Assembly: GCA_022925895.1 (NCBI GenBank)
Contig: JAKSYS010000054.1
Location: 62,001-126,000, forward strand
DNA from: Fragilaria crotonensis
Taxonomy: Eukaryota > Bacillariophyta > Fragilariophyceae > Fragilariales > Fragilariaceae
DNA: 64,000 nt
Reading direction: 5' to 3'
Positions 54,231 through 63,677 of the stretch are shown piece after piece (the stretch's first letter is position 1; every line of letters starts with the position of its first letter). The translations under genes and the position numbers were made by a program. The notes beneath the pieces were generated by a model that was not told where the DNA came from, searched no databases, and saw only the letters and a list, made by a program, of their open reading frames with translations.

Positions 54231-55452
54231 TCTTCTCCTTGAATGCCTAATGCTTTACGCCCTACTCACAATTCGAAACAATGAGGAGAGTAGATGAATC
54301 GATTATCGATTGTATGGGGGGCCTGAATCCGTCCAAGCGGGAGTCCTCCGAAAAAGGTGTTGATGCAATTTTCGTCTTTTCAATTTATCACACTACGACG
54401 ACAAGTACTAGCTATACGTCGTATAGATGTAGTAGGGAGCATGACTGTAGTACGAAGCATGAAGTGCACTCGGCGTACAAATATACTACGGAGTACAAGT
54501 ACCCAATCTACTTGGAGCTTGGCGTCACTAGCTAGCACATGTTGTATTGTACTGGTACTAAAGTACAGGTCTACTACTGCGTACCAGGGGTCGGCGTACC
54601 CCCCAACCACTGGAATGCTGCAGTACTAAGAGCATACCGATATGTTAGAACTGGAGTGTTGCGTACTGGAGTACCTGGTCCTATGTACGTAACAAGTGGT
54701 TTCGAATTCCGATATATGCGATGTATGCATATATGCATATGCTCCGTCATTTTGCAGTACGTGCTACAGTACGTCTTGTACCTCCAGTACCGGGTACAGG
54801 TATCGAAGTATGATACATTTGATAGTATATATAGTATTCATACATACGTACATGTATGTCATATTGTTACTTGTTAGTGGCTGAAAGGTCAGTACCAGGT
54901 ACTGTAGTATCCTTTTCTACTATCTACTGCAGACTACACAGCACGCACAGGTAGCGAGTATCGAGTACAAGTAGCGAGTGTATCGGAATTGAGAGTTTAA
55001 ATCGCGCCAGGATTTTTCGACAGGAAAGTACAAGTACTTGGACACGTACGCATGACTGGGTATTGGGTTTATATGTGTATGACACTCGGAGATGATGCGA
55101 AGTGCACAGGTACTTGTACCTTGTACCCCATGCCAAGACTCCAAACTCCAAACGCACGATTTCTATGTCAAATGTCAAGTGCAGTATCACTGAAAACTAT
55201 AAGCTCCAAGCTCCAACTATGCATACAATCTGGAGTCTGGAGTGCCTTTGTATTTACCACTCAACATCTACGGAATTATGACCAGGTAGACGCCCAAGTG
55301 AGGGTCAGGTACTCTACTAGCACAGCCCAAAAACTAATCGTCGTTGAGAGTTTACAGTCACAACGCCTCTCCACTTGAATTGTGCATCAGTACTGGAGTT
55401 GTAGTACACGACTTTGACGTAGTTACTTATTAAACTCGTTAGAATCTAACGA
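54231..55452. other. Intergenic, GTAC-rich
   Basis: 1.2 kb upstream of TRAPPC10 and downstream of the uracil-DNA glycosylase. Exceptionally dense in GTAC, TACTG and CAGTA words, with purine/pyrimidine alternation near 54720-54850 (ATATGCATATATGCATATG). No gene, no bounded repeat. Confidence 0.5.
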
Positions 55453-56358
55453 TTACTCGTCATCTACATTCCAATCAATGGGGTCCAAATTCATCTTCAA
55501 CAAAGCCTCATTGGCTCGACTGAAGCACTTGCTGCCCAAGAAAGGAGCGCTGGTCTTAGTCGCCCCGAGCGGACTTGGGTGGGACGTTTGAATAACGACG
55601 CAGTTACCTCGTGAAGGTCCAATTATGTTGTTGGCTTTTTCACTCGCAGGCTTTCCCCACAACAAAAAGACAAGGCCCCGATCTCTGGCATCGTTGACCA
55701 AGACACGAATCACTTGATCAGTAAAGGCCTCCCATCCCTTTTTGCGATGACTATTGGGATCATTTTGGCGCACTGTCAAAACATTGTTGAGCATCAAGAC
55801 TCCTTGCTTGGCCCAGCGTTCCAAGTATCCATGACGTGGCATCCCTCGTTTGTTCGGAAAGAATACATCTTGGTCATTGGCTAGTTCCTTGTAGATGTTC
55901 CTAAGCGACGGCGGAATCTTGATGCCTTTCCGAACAGAAAAGCAAAGCCCATGCGCTTCGTTGGGATTATGGTATGGATCTTGGCCGACAATCACGACCT
56001 TCACTTTTGACATGGGAGTCCAGTTCAATGCGGAAAAGGTATCAGCCGGGGGAGGAAAAACAATTGCTTTGTTGCGATCGTTCTCCAAAAAGGTTGCTAG
56101 AGTCTTGAATGAAGCAGATGAAGTGTGGCGGCAGAGTGCTTGACGCCAAGACGTGGTGTTCTCGTCATCATCGCCGAAGTCGGCTAGGTACGACAACAGT
56201 TTGTCAACCTCTGTCAATTTCGTTCGTTTGTTGCATAGACAAGTCTCTCCTGATAGGTCTTCTGCTGTTCTCTTTGATGCACTCTGCACGCTCGTCATTC
56301 CCGGCTTTGGTGGGTCGACCACTTCCTTCGCCTTCGGGGCAAAGAACGATGAAATCAT
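55453..56358 (-). CDS. UNG: Uracil-DNA glycosylase, family 1 (UNG)
   Basis: Removes uracil from DNA as the first step of base-excision repair. The 301-aa protein has the family 1 catalytic motif VGQDPYHNPNEAHGLCFS with Asp near 127, the uracil-binding VLMLNNVLTVR, and the HPSPLGA leucine loop with catalytic His near 260. The start MISSFFAPK resembles the PCNA-binding SFF tip of nuclear UNG2. A basic/charged leader (KRTAEDLSG, NKRTKL) before the domain is a probable nuclear signal. The ATG at 56358 is chosen because the open frame extends only 8 codons further and begins with TTG. Confidence 0.95.
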   Translation of the reverse strand: MISSFFAPKAKEVVDPPKPGMTSVQSASKRTAEDLSGETCLCNKRTKLTEVDKLLSYLADFGDDDENTTSWRQALCRHTSSASFKTLATFLENDRNKAIVFPPPADTFSALNWTPMSKVKVVIVGQDPYHNPNEAHGLCFSVRKGIKIPPSLRNIYKELANDQDVFFPNKRGMPRHGYLERWAKQGVLMLNNVLTVRQNDPNSHRKKGWEAFTDQVIRVLVNDARDRGLVFLLWGKPASEKANNIIGPSRGNCVVIQTSHPSPLGATKTSAPFLGSKCFSRANEALLKMNLDPIDWNVDDE

Positions 56359-56638
56359 GCCAAACCTATGTCGTGTCCTCAATTGCGATGAGAAGTGCCG
56401 TCAACTTTGACATGAAGGGAATGAGAAATGAGGCAACAGAAGTACTCGAGTACTCTACAGTACATAGTAGACTACTACTGCAGTAATACCGGTAGTCCTA
56501 TTTTCTGCTACTACCAGTTCGGCTACTAATAACAGTAGGAGTACCAGGTAGTGCAAGAATGTACCGGTAGACCCCTCTACTTCGAGTTCACGTAGAGCAC
56601 TATGTATTCGGATCCATACTACAGTACCTGGTATCAGG

Positions 56639-57079
56639 CAAGGGTGGCATAAACCTAATTTCTTTTTTGTCACAAATAAGGTTTAAGGTTTGAGTATTTA
56701 AACCTTAATTAAACCTTAATAAACCTAATAAGAGGCTGCTGTAGTAGTACTGTACTACATAGTACTCAGTATCTTGTATACTGAACACAAATTTGGGGAC
56801 TTTAGCTGGCACTTCAATGAAGATGGTAACACTGCAATTGTTGAATCCACAATGGGATGCACCATGGGGACAGGATCACAATCCACAATCGCTACTAGTA
56901 GCCATCGTCTTGCTTCGCTCAACGAACAGCAACGCTGGAAATAGGAGTCACTATTGAGTACTGACTACTGTACACTGTCTACTGTATTTAAACCTTAAAA
57001 CCGTCTAATAACAAAATCAAGGTTTAGTATTTAAACCTTAATAAACCTTACGTATTTAAACCTAGTGATGCCACCCTTG
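56639..57079. mobile_element. hAT-type MITE, second family
   Basis: 441 bp with 12-bp terminal inverted repeats CAAGGGTGGCAT, a typical hAT end sequence, flanked by the 8-bp duplication GTATCAGG (56631-56638 and 57080-57087). The ends continue into TTAAACCTTAATAAACC repeats, several copies on each side, in both orientations. No transposase. Confidence 0.85.
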
Positions 57080-57087
57080 GTATCAGG

Positions 57088-57970
57088 TGACTCCGAGTTC
57101 TGAGAACTACTGTATGTATCATCATACAGTATTATTGGTCTACATAGTAGATACTGTAGTTGACGGACTTCTCGGAGGTCCGGTAAAATGACGTTTTTTC
57201 TCGTTGCTTCTACATGCAATTAATACCAAGCAGACGTTAGTGGCTGGACCTTCCTCTGAGTACTGTATTCAGTACGAGCAAGGTATGTATATGTACGCGC
57301 CATATTGTCAACACATCTACTGTGTACGTACCGTGGTACCAGGGTAGAGGTCAACTGCATTATTAAATGCAGTTGACGGAGGTGCTGCATCGTTCTATCA
57401 TCACCACTACACCGAGTACAGTATTTAGTCTGGTCCAGACTATTGTGCAACATGCCATTTTTCGACCCCAAACATAAATTAGTCTGGATTGGCCAGTTTG
57501 CGAATATCGGCGCACGGATATCAGGGGCATCAGGAAACACATCTACGATTCGTATTATCAGTGATGCAGAAGCCACATGAAACAATCTGAATTTTCCTGA
57601 TGCCCTTTAGGCAAAAATAAGTTTCAAACATATATTAGTCTGGAGTCTGGACCACATTATTTGGAATCCAGAGGTATTTGCCCATCCAGACTATATACTG
57701 TACTCGGTGAACTGTACCATACTATCATATTCCAGTACAAGTACAAGCTATCATAACAGTTTACTGGAGTACTGGTACTTGTACTACCGGTAGACTACGA
57801 TCATACTGGCGGAAGCCGGCTTGCGCCGCCGGCCTCCCTTGCTTTTTTCATGTGCATACATTTTGTGGCAGTCGGAGCAATTCATACGAGTGGGCCGTGT
57901 ATCCAGTACTCGTACGGAATACGAGATGAGCCATGAAGACATGAAGTATGATGTATGATAGTCGTTGAGG
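57088..57970. other. Intergenic between MITEs
   Basis: 0.9 kb. Contains the solo 81-bp foldback copy (57174-57254) and scattered TTAGTCTGGA words near 57430, 57479, 57634, 57646. No gene. Confidence 0.5.
57174..57254. repeat. 81-bp foldback repeat, solo copy
   Basis: Starts GGAGGTCCGGTAAAATGACG and ends GGCTGGACCTTCC. It is the same unit as at 62001-62081 and 62118-62198, with six or seven differences. Its ends are themselves near-inverted (AGGTCCGG and CTGGACCT). Confidence 0.85.
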
Positions 57971-58249
57971 GGGTCCGATTAGGTTTCACCAATTTGACGT
58001 CAGCACTTTTCAGCACTTTTGTTGCGGAATTTAACTTGTACGGAATCTTTATCTTTGATTTTCTCAGCGCCCACTTTTCAAACCACCTCTTGTGCAAAAC
58101 TACGTTCTAGATAAGGAACATAAATCAGCGCCACATTTGTTTGAATAGAAATAAAAATGATCGTGTCTAGATGTGTATATAACAGGGTACCAGTAGTGGA
58201 TTCAAGTTTACTCACACAAAACTCATAATTTTGATATTTCACAACCACG

Positions 58250-58661
58250 ATGGTACGGCACTTTGTCTCCCTGTCATTCTTGTTTCTCTTGTTGTTCTTG
58301 CTCTCCTTGCTGCTTTTGTTTCTCTTGTTGCTGTTGTTCTGTTTTTGCTCTTGTTCGCTCTCTGTCTGTTGCCATTTTGCGTTACTACAGCACCCACCTA
58401 CCGATTATTCTGTAACCAACCCCCTGTTTTGTTCTCTTTAGGATCATCCACAACAAGCAAGAAGGACCATTGATGCAGGATCCACATCCAGTGGATCAGA
58501 CTCTATCTGCTCTCAAGGCTATGTCATGGACTGCTTCTTTGCCTTTCAAAGGTCATTTTTGTCATGCAACCGATTTCAATGTATCATTGGAAACCAAGTA
58601 TGACCTCTTTCAGTACACTACTTCTATGTACAAAGGTTCCAAGCACATTATTTGGTCCTAG
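58250..58661 (+). other. Small frames inside the TIR element, unclear coding status
   Basis: 58250-58441 translates a CTTGTT-rich tract to a Leu/Phe-rich 63-aa peptide and is probably not a gene. 58473-58661 starts with an ATG and yields 62 aa of normal composition (MQDPHPVDQTLSALKAM to KGSKHIIWS). A TTCTCTTTAG acceptor-like site at about 58432-58441 could join the two. I recognise no family. It may be a remnant of a larger transposon protein. Confidence 0.3.
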
Positions 58662-58837
58662 CTAATCAATGTCGCAAGAGATCCACTTGCCTGAGGCACC
58701 ACTCAACGACCTCTGTTCTGGACATGAAACTGATGTTTCTGATAATTTTGTTGATGTACAGCACACGAAGTAGTACATTTAGTAGAATTAAAAACAACTT
58801 TCGTTCTTGTTCGACATCATGAGTAGGATGGGGACTA

Positions 58838-59931
58838 CTATTTGGTGATCGAAATTTGATCTTCAAATAGTCGTCACAGTACGAGTAACACTAGTACAGT
58901 ACAATGGCGACTATTTGGTGATCGAAATTCGATCTTCAAATAGTCGTCACAGTACGAGTATCACCAGTACAGTACAATGGCGACTATTTGGTGATCGAAA
59001 TTCGATCTTCAAATAGTCGTCACAGTATGAGTAACACCAGTACAGTACAATGGCGACTATTTGGTGATCGAAATTGATCTTCAAATAGTCGTCACAGTCG
59101 AGTATCACCAGTACAGTACAATGGTGACTATTTGGTGATCAAAATTTGATCTTCAAATAGTCATCACAGTATGAGTAACACCAGTACAGTACAATGGCGA
59201 CTATTTGGTGATCGAAATTCGATCTTCAAATAGTCGTCACAGTCTGAGTATCACCAGTACAGTACAATGGCGACTATTTGGTGATCAAATTGATCTTCAA
59301 ATAGTCGTCACAGTATAGTAACACCAGTACAGTACAATGGCGACTATTTGGTGATCGAAATTGATCTTCAAATAGTCGTCACAGTACAAGTAACACCAGT
59401 ACAGTACAATGGCGACTATTTGGTGATCAAATTGATCTTCAAATAGTCGTCACAGTCTGAGTAACACCAGTACAGTACAATGGCGACTATTTGGTGATCG
59501 AAATTTGATCTTCAAATAGTCGTCACAGTACGAGTAACAGCAGTACAGTACAATGGCGACTATTTGGTGATCGAAATTCGATCTTCAAATAGTCGTCACA
59601 GTACGATATCACCAGTACAGTACAATGGCGACTATTTGGTGATCGAAATTTGATCTTCAAATAGTCGTCACAGTACAGTAACACTAGTACAGTACAATGG
59701 CGACTATTTGGTGATCGAAATTTGATCTTCAAATAGTCGTCACAGTACCAATAACACCAGTACAGTACAATGGCGACTATTTGGTGATCGAAATTCGATC
59801 TTCAAATAGTCGTCACAGTACCAGTAACAGCAGTACAGTACAATGGCGACTATTTGGTGATCGAAATTCGATCTTCAAATAGTCGTCACAGTACCAGTAA
59901 CAGCAGTACAGTACAATGGCAAATAGTCCTT
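58838..59931. repeat. 72-bp tandem satellite, about 15 hairpin-forming units
   Basis: The phrase CTATTTGGTGATC recurs at 58838, 58911, 58983, 59056, 59128, 59201, 59273, 59343, 59415, 59486, 59560, 59632, 59703, 59776 and 59850, i.e. every 70-74 bp. Each unit contains GACTATTTG and its inverse CAAATAGTC about 19 bp apart with GATCGAAATTCGATC between, so each can fold as a stem. The rest of the unit, TCACAGTAC...CAGTACAGTACAATGG, varies most. Units differ by a few bases and short deletions. Confidence 0.92.
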
Positions 59932-60448
59932 TGAGTACGGTAGTACTGTTGCAGTACAGTGTAGTACTCGAGTGATTCAAAAGGGAAACACATGAAGATT
60001 CAAAAGGGAAACACATGAATCACTGATAGAAGGAGAAGAGTAGCAGTTATCTATCTGACATGACAAAGGCTTGGCATGCGCATTAGGAAAAGCACCGATA
60101 GAAGTCAACAACAAAGATTCCGTGTTTTGTCAGCCATTCAAATTTCCGATGTCTTCAAAATTCTTCTACAGGAGGTCTCACTGTAGATTATTACTATGAC
60201 GTGGGCGCTGACGTCAAATTGGTGAAACCTAATCGGATCCGGTCATTGCTCACAGGTACCTCACAGTTTAATCAAACATCAAGGAAGTAACGCTTCAGCT
60301 AAAGACAGACCCTCGGTACAGTCCCTTATTCCCTTCCCTGAGCTAGACCCTGCATCGCACTCCTCACTCCATCCTACTTTGGATCGATTGATTGTGCACG
60401 GTGACGTTACCGTAGCCAGAAGGATCACTAGGTTCTGACTATCCCTAC

Positions 60449-61444
60449 ATGCTTGCTTCAATTCCAGTCATACAAAAGCGTGGTCGTCCACGACCTTCGT
60501 CCGTCGGCTTGATAATTGTTGCCGTTGCGATTGTAGCATTCAATGCGCAAAAGCTTGACTTCTCCAAATTGAACCATGGAAAAAATATCGAGATGACAAC
60601 GCGAACTGACCATGCAGATGAAATTCAGCCGCGTCTTTCTCCAGCTTGTACATTCAATCGGGGAATAGGAAAAGGAGGCTCTCGGATAGAAAAAATTGTC
60701 CTGGTTCACATGCGTAAGGCCGGCGGAACCAGTATGAAGGCATACTTGGGTGAGGTCTCAACAAAATACAACATTACACTCCAAGACTTTGAAGGAGAGC
60801 GCCCGATACTGCCGGAACACTCCGACGGCAAGACCTTGTTCGTCACCCATATCCGAGAGCCCGCCTCGCGAGTTTTGAGCCACTACAAGTACGAAATGCG
60901 CTGGTATTGTAAACACCTCACGGATAAAAAGAAAACGTTTGATCCAGTTAATTCATCGAGAACGACGCTGGATCGCTTTGTCGAACGTGAAAACAAACCG
61001 AACACCGCTGGAGGCGAAAAAGGTAACCTGTGGGAATGTTCGCACAATTGCTACGCTAAGTGGTCCACTGGGCTATGTTGGATTGAAGGTGCTTTCGATG
61101 AATCAACCATGTGCTGGTCTAGGGAGAATGATGAAGGGTCACTACTCTCCCGGGCACGCGAAGTGCTGTATTCCTACCATCTCATCGTGGTCATAGAATG
61201 GCTTCAGAATCCAGAATATGTGAAAGCAATTGAAGCGCTCTTTGGTCTAGAGGGCATCGCGAAACAGAGGACAGATATGTGGTGCGGAAAAGAATCAGCG
61301 GCAGCCAACAAAAAGTTTCCGCTAGTAGTTCCAGAAGATACGCGACAACGAATCCTGCATTTCAACCAGCTGGATACAATACTCTATAATGAGCTGACGA
61401 ACTGCTCAAGACTTGATTTTCCGAATCGTTCCATTTTTGTGTAA
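60449..61444 (+). CDS. Golgi-type membrane sulfotransferase
   Basis: A 331-aa type II membrane protein. A short cytosolic, basic N-terminus and a single transmembrane segment (SSVGLIIVAVAIVAF, about 18-32) precede the lumenal domain. The PAPS-binding signatures are present: 5'-phosphosulfate loop VHMRKAGGTSM (about 87-97) and 3'-phosphate loop THIREPASRVLSHY (about 132-145). Several paired cysteines (WECSHNC, GLCWIEG, TMCW) suggest disulfides. Known relatives sulfate carbohydrates or proteins in the Golgi. A diatom would use it for cell-wall or exported polysaccharide sulfation; this is inference. It starts at a true ATG. Confidence 0.8.
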   Translation: MLASIPVIQKRGRPRPSSVGLIIVAVAIVAFNAQKLDFSKLNHGKNIEMTTRTDHADEIQPRLSPACTFNRGIGKGGSRIEKIVLVHMRKAGGTSMKAYLGEVSTKYNITLQDFEGERPILPEHSDGKTLFVTHIREPASRVLSHYKYEMRWYCKHLTDKKKTFDPVNSSRTTLDRFVERENKPNTAGGEKGNLWECSHNCYAKWSTGLCWIEGAFDESTMCWSRENDEGSLLSRAREVLYSYHLIVVIEWLQNPEYVKAIEALFGLEGIAKQRTDMWCGKESAAANKKFPLVVPEDTRQRILHFNQLDTILYNELTNCSRLDFPNRSIFV

Positions 61445-62000
61445 TTTCGATGTCGTCGAAATCATTGTAATAGTTCTACGATTCGATACTGCAGAGTTTG
61501 TTATGGATGTTGATGTCGATTGGCGACCACATAATTCTCACAGAAAAGTTACATGGTCGCACTCTACATGCAATAGCTTTGGCTTCAACTGACTCGCTGT
61601 GCGGAGAAAACAACTGGATCTTCTGTGTCTTCCTTCAGAAGAGCTTCATCATCCTTATAGTAGACTTGTTCAATTGGATAAAAGGATACATAGATGTTGT
61701 CATTATCAATGAAGAAGCTGTTGTTTCATGAAATGTTGTGTCAGGAGGGCAGCCATGATCAATTGCTCTCACAGCAGAACCAAGACCCTCAGTTAAACTT
61801 GTTTACTCATAGGCTCATAGGAATAAAACTTGATTATACTTCGATCGATTTCTGCCTTTCGATCTTTGGCTTGAAATATGGGAACCGACGGGTAAAAAAA
61901 ACTCTCAGTCCTACAGTACAAGCGCTTACACCCTACACTACAGTACATGGTGCTACGAGTTACGACGTATCGACCGCAACCAGACTTGCAGAGACTTGCT
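61445..62000. other. Intergenic, no supported gene
   Basis: 556 bp between the sulfotransferase stop and the foldback pair. Short frames only. Confidence 0.5.
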
Positions 62001-62198
62001 GGAAGGTCCGGCCACGCACCTCTGCTTGGTATTAATTGCATGTAGAAGCTACGAGAAGAAACGTCATTTTACCGGACCTCCCTCTGGTCAAGTTGTAGAC
62101 CTGTACTTTTAGTGCTGGGAGGTCCGGTAAAATGACGTTTCTTCTCGTAGGTTCTACATGCAATTAATACCAAGCAGAGGTGCGTGGCCGGACCTTCC
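62001..62198. repeat. Foldback pair of 81-bp units (198 bp)
   Basis: Two 81-bp units, 62001-62081 and 62118-62198, in inverted orientation around a 36-bp loop. One mismatch between the arms (80 of 81 positions). Outer edges GGAAGGTCCGG and CCGGACCTTCC. It can form a long near-perfect hairpin of about 81 bp in DNA or RNA. It lies 235 bp upstream of the ETF beta start codon. Confidence 0.9.
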
Positions 62199-62433
62199 TG
62201 GAGCTCAACACAATGTACTAGAGTATGCGAATCCTACGTAAAGTCGACGTAGGGATGCGAACTCTGATTGGCAGCGTCGGCATTTTTGACACCTTTTTCG
62301 GCTCCTTCCGCTGCATCTGCGTCCAGCGTCTTGCTCTGTTTGCGTTGTAGCTTGAATCCAAACACTCTTTCACAACTCGCACCATCTCGAAACAGAGATT
62401 GCCTCACATCGCAACTTTCGTACCATCAAGACA

Positions 62434-63198
62434 ATGAAGATTCTAGTTGGAGTCAAGAGAGTTGTTGACTACGCCGTCAAGGTTCGAGTACAGAACAACA
62501 CAGTGGACTTAAACAACATAAAGATGAGCCTCAATCCTTTTTGTGAGATTGCCATCGAAGAAGCTGTACGCTTGAAAGAGGCCAAGGTCGCCAATGAGGT
62601 GGTTGCTGTTTCGATTGGTCCTAAGCAATGCACGGAAACACTTCGCACAGCGCTGGCCATGGGGGCCGATCGTGCGATTCATATTTCGACTGATTTGAGA
62701 ACTGACTACATGCAGTTGCAACCGTTCGCGATTGCGCAGATATTTCAAAAGGTTGTTGAGCTGGAACAGAGCGATCTGGTATTGTTGGGTAAGCAAGGAA
62801 TCGACTCTGATTGCGGTCAGACAGGACCCATGCTAGCGGGTTTACTGGGTTGGCCGCAGGTCACCTTTGCCTCCAAAATCGACACCGACGGAAATAGCAT
62901 GACGGTGGAACGTGAAACGGATGCAGGTACTGAAACCATTCTCATTCCGCAACTTCCAGCTGTCATTACGTGTGATTTACGTCTAAATGAACCGAGGTAC
63001 GCCACTCTGCCTAACATAATGAAGGCAAAGAAGAAGAAGGTCGACACTATGTTGGCAGAGGAAATGGGAATTGATTTGTCTCCGAAGAATGAAGTTCTTG
63101 CAGTCTTCGAACCGCCTCCTCGCAAGGAAGGAATTATGGTGGAAAGTGTTGATGCTCTGTTGGATAAACTTCGGAACGAAGCGTCAGTCATTCAGTGA
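62434..63198 (+). CDS. Electron transfer flavoprotein, beta subunit
   Basis: A 254-aa protein that pairs with the alpha subunit, binds AMP and passes electrons from mitochondrial acyl-CoA dehydrogenases to ETF-ubiquinone oxidoreductase. Family signatures run from the first residue ([17 protein letters not shown]), [52 protein letters not shown], and the C-terminal [21 protein letters not shown] (ETF beta signature). Length agrees with the usual 255 aa. There is no separate presequence, as is also true of animal ETF beta. Alpha subunit not in the window. Confidence 0.96.
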   Translation: MKILVGVKRVVDYAVKVRVQNNTVDLNNIKMSLNPFCEIAIEEAVRLKEAKVANEVVAVSIGPKQCTETLRTALAMGADRAIHISTDLRTDYMQLQPFAIAQIFQKVVELEQSDLVLLGKQGIDSDCGQTGPMLAGLLGWPQVTFASKIDTDGNSMTVERETDAGTETILIPQLPAVITCDLRLNEPRYATLPNIMKAKKKKVDTMLAEEMGIDLSPKNEVLAVFEPPPRKEGIMVESVDALLDKLRNEASVIQ

Positions 63199-63677
63199 GT
63201 TACAGCATCCGGTTTCGCACGAAATACCAATAGTTTCTAGCGTAGTAGGCGTCATTCACTCGTATGCATAGAAAGGGCAAGCAGAGTTCGCGCTCCCATC
63301 AGGCTGAATGGCTAGATCTTATTATCGACCAGATGCTGTTAGTACTTCTTGCACCTGTTCGGCTATGTCATTCACTCTACTATGGTAGCATATGTACTGT
63401 GTGCCCGAATAGTTGAACAGGTACAAGCTAGTACAAGTACCTGGTAGTAGAGTTCCGGTAAACTCTCACATTTTAGCGTGGAACCGGAAATATTGTATTG
63501 GTACTGAGTACCATAGTACTCCGAGTAGGTTTTAGCACGCCATCATATTCGATTTTCTATCTTCAGCATCGAGACAGCAAGACTGCAATGTATGCTATTG
63601 CAACCCTTGGCGTAGAGGGAATGAACAACCGCATTTGTCTGTATAACCCCAGTGGTCGATGAGTTTCACCTTACGAC
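63199..63677. other. Intergenic, GTAC-rich
   Basis: 479 bp between ETF beta and the gene running off the right edge, rich in GTACAAG, GTACCTGGTA and TACTGAGTACC words around 63415-63540. No gene. Confidence 0.5.

Larger units (their letters stand above)
57971..60240. mobile_element. Non-autonomous DNA transposon with 34-bp TIRs and internal hairpin satellite
   Basis: 2,270 bp. The left TIR (57974-58004) and right TIR (60207-60237) match exactly over 31 bp in inverted orientation, extending to 34 bp (57971-58004 and 60207-60240) with one mismatch. Each TIR holds TGACGTCA, the palindromic CRE/bZIP site, at its inner edge. The interior has a hydrophobic low-complexity frame, a 62-aa frame (58473-58661) and a 72-bp satellite. 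No transposase was recognised, so it must be moved in trans. No convincing target duplication, so the family is undetermined. Confidence 0.75.

Noticed and set aside
54720-54745. ATATGCATATATGCATATG palindrome as a regulatory site
   Set aside because: Alternating AT-rich sequence inside the GTAC-rich stretch. No second copy in a comparable position.
58838-59931. CRISPR-like array of regular repeats
   Set aside because: The units are contiguous tandem 72-mers without unique spacers, no cas genes are present and the genome is eukaryotic. A satellite explains it.
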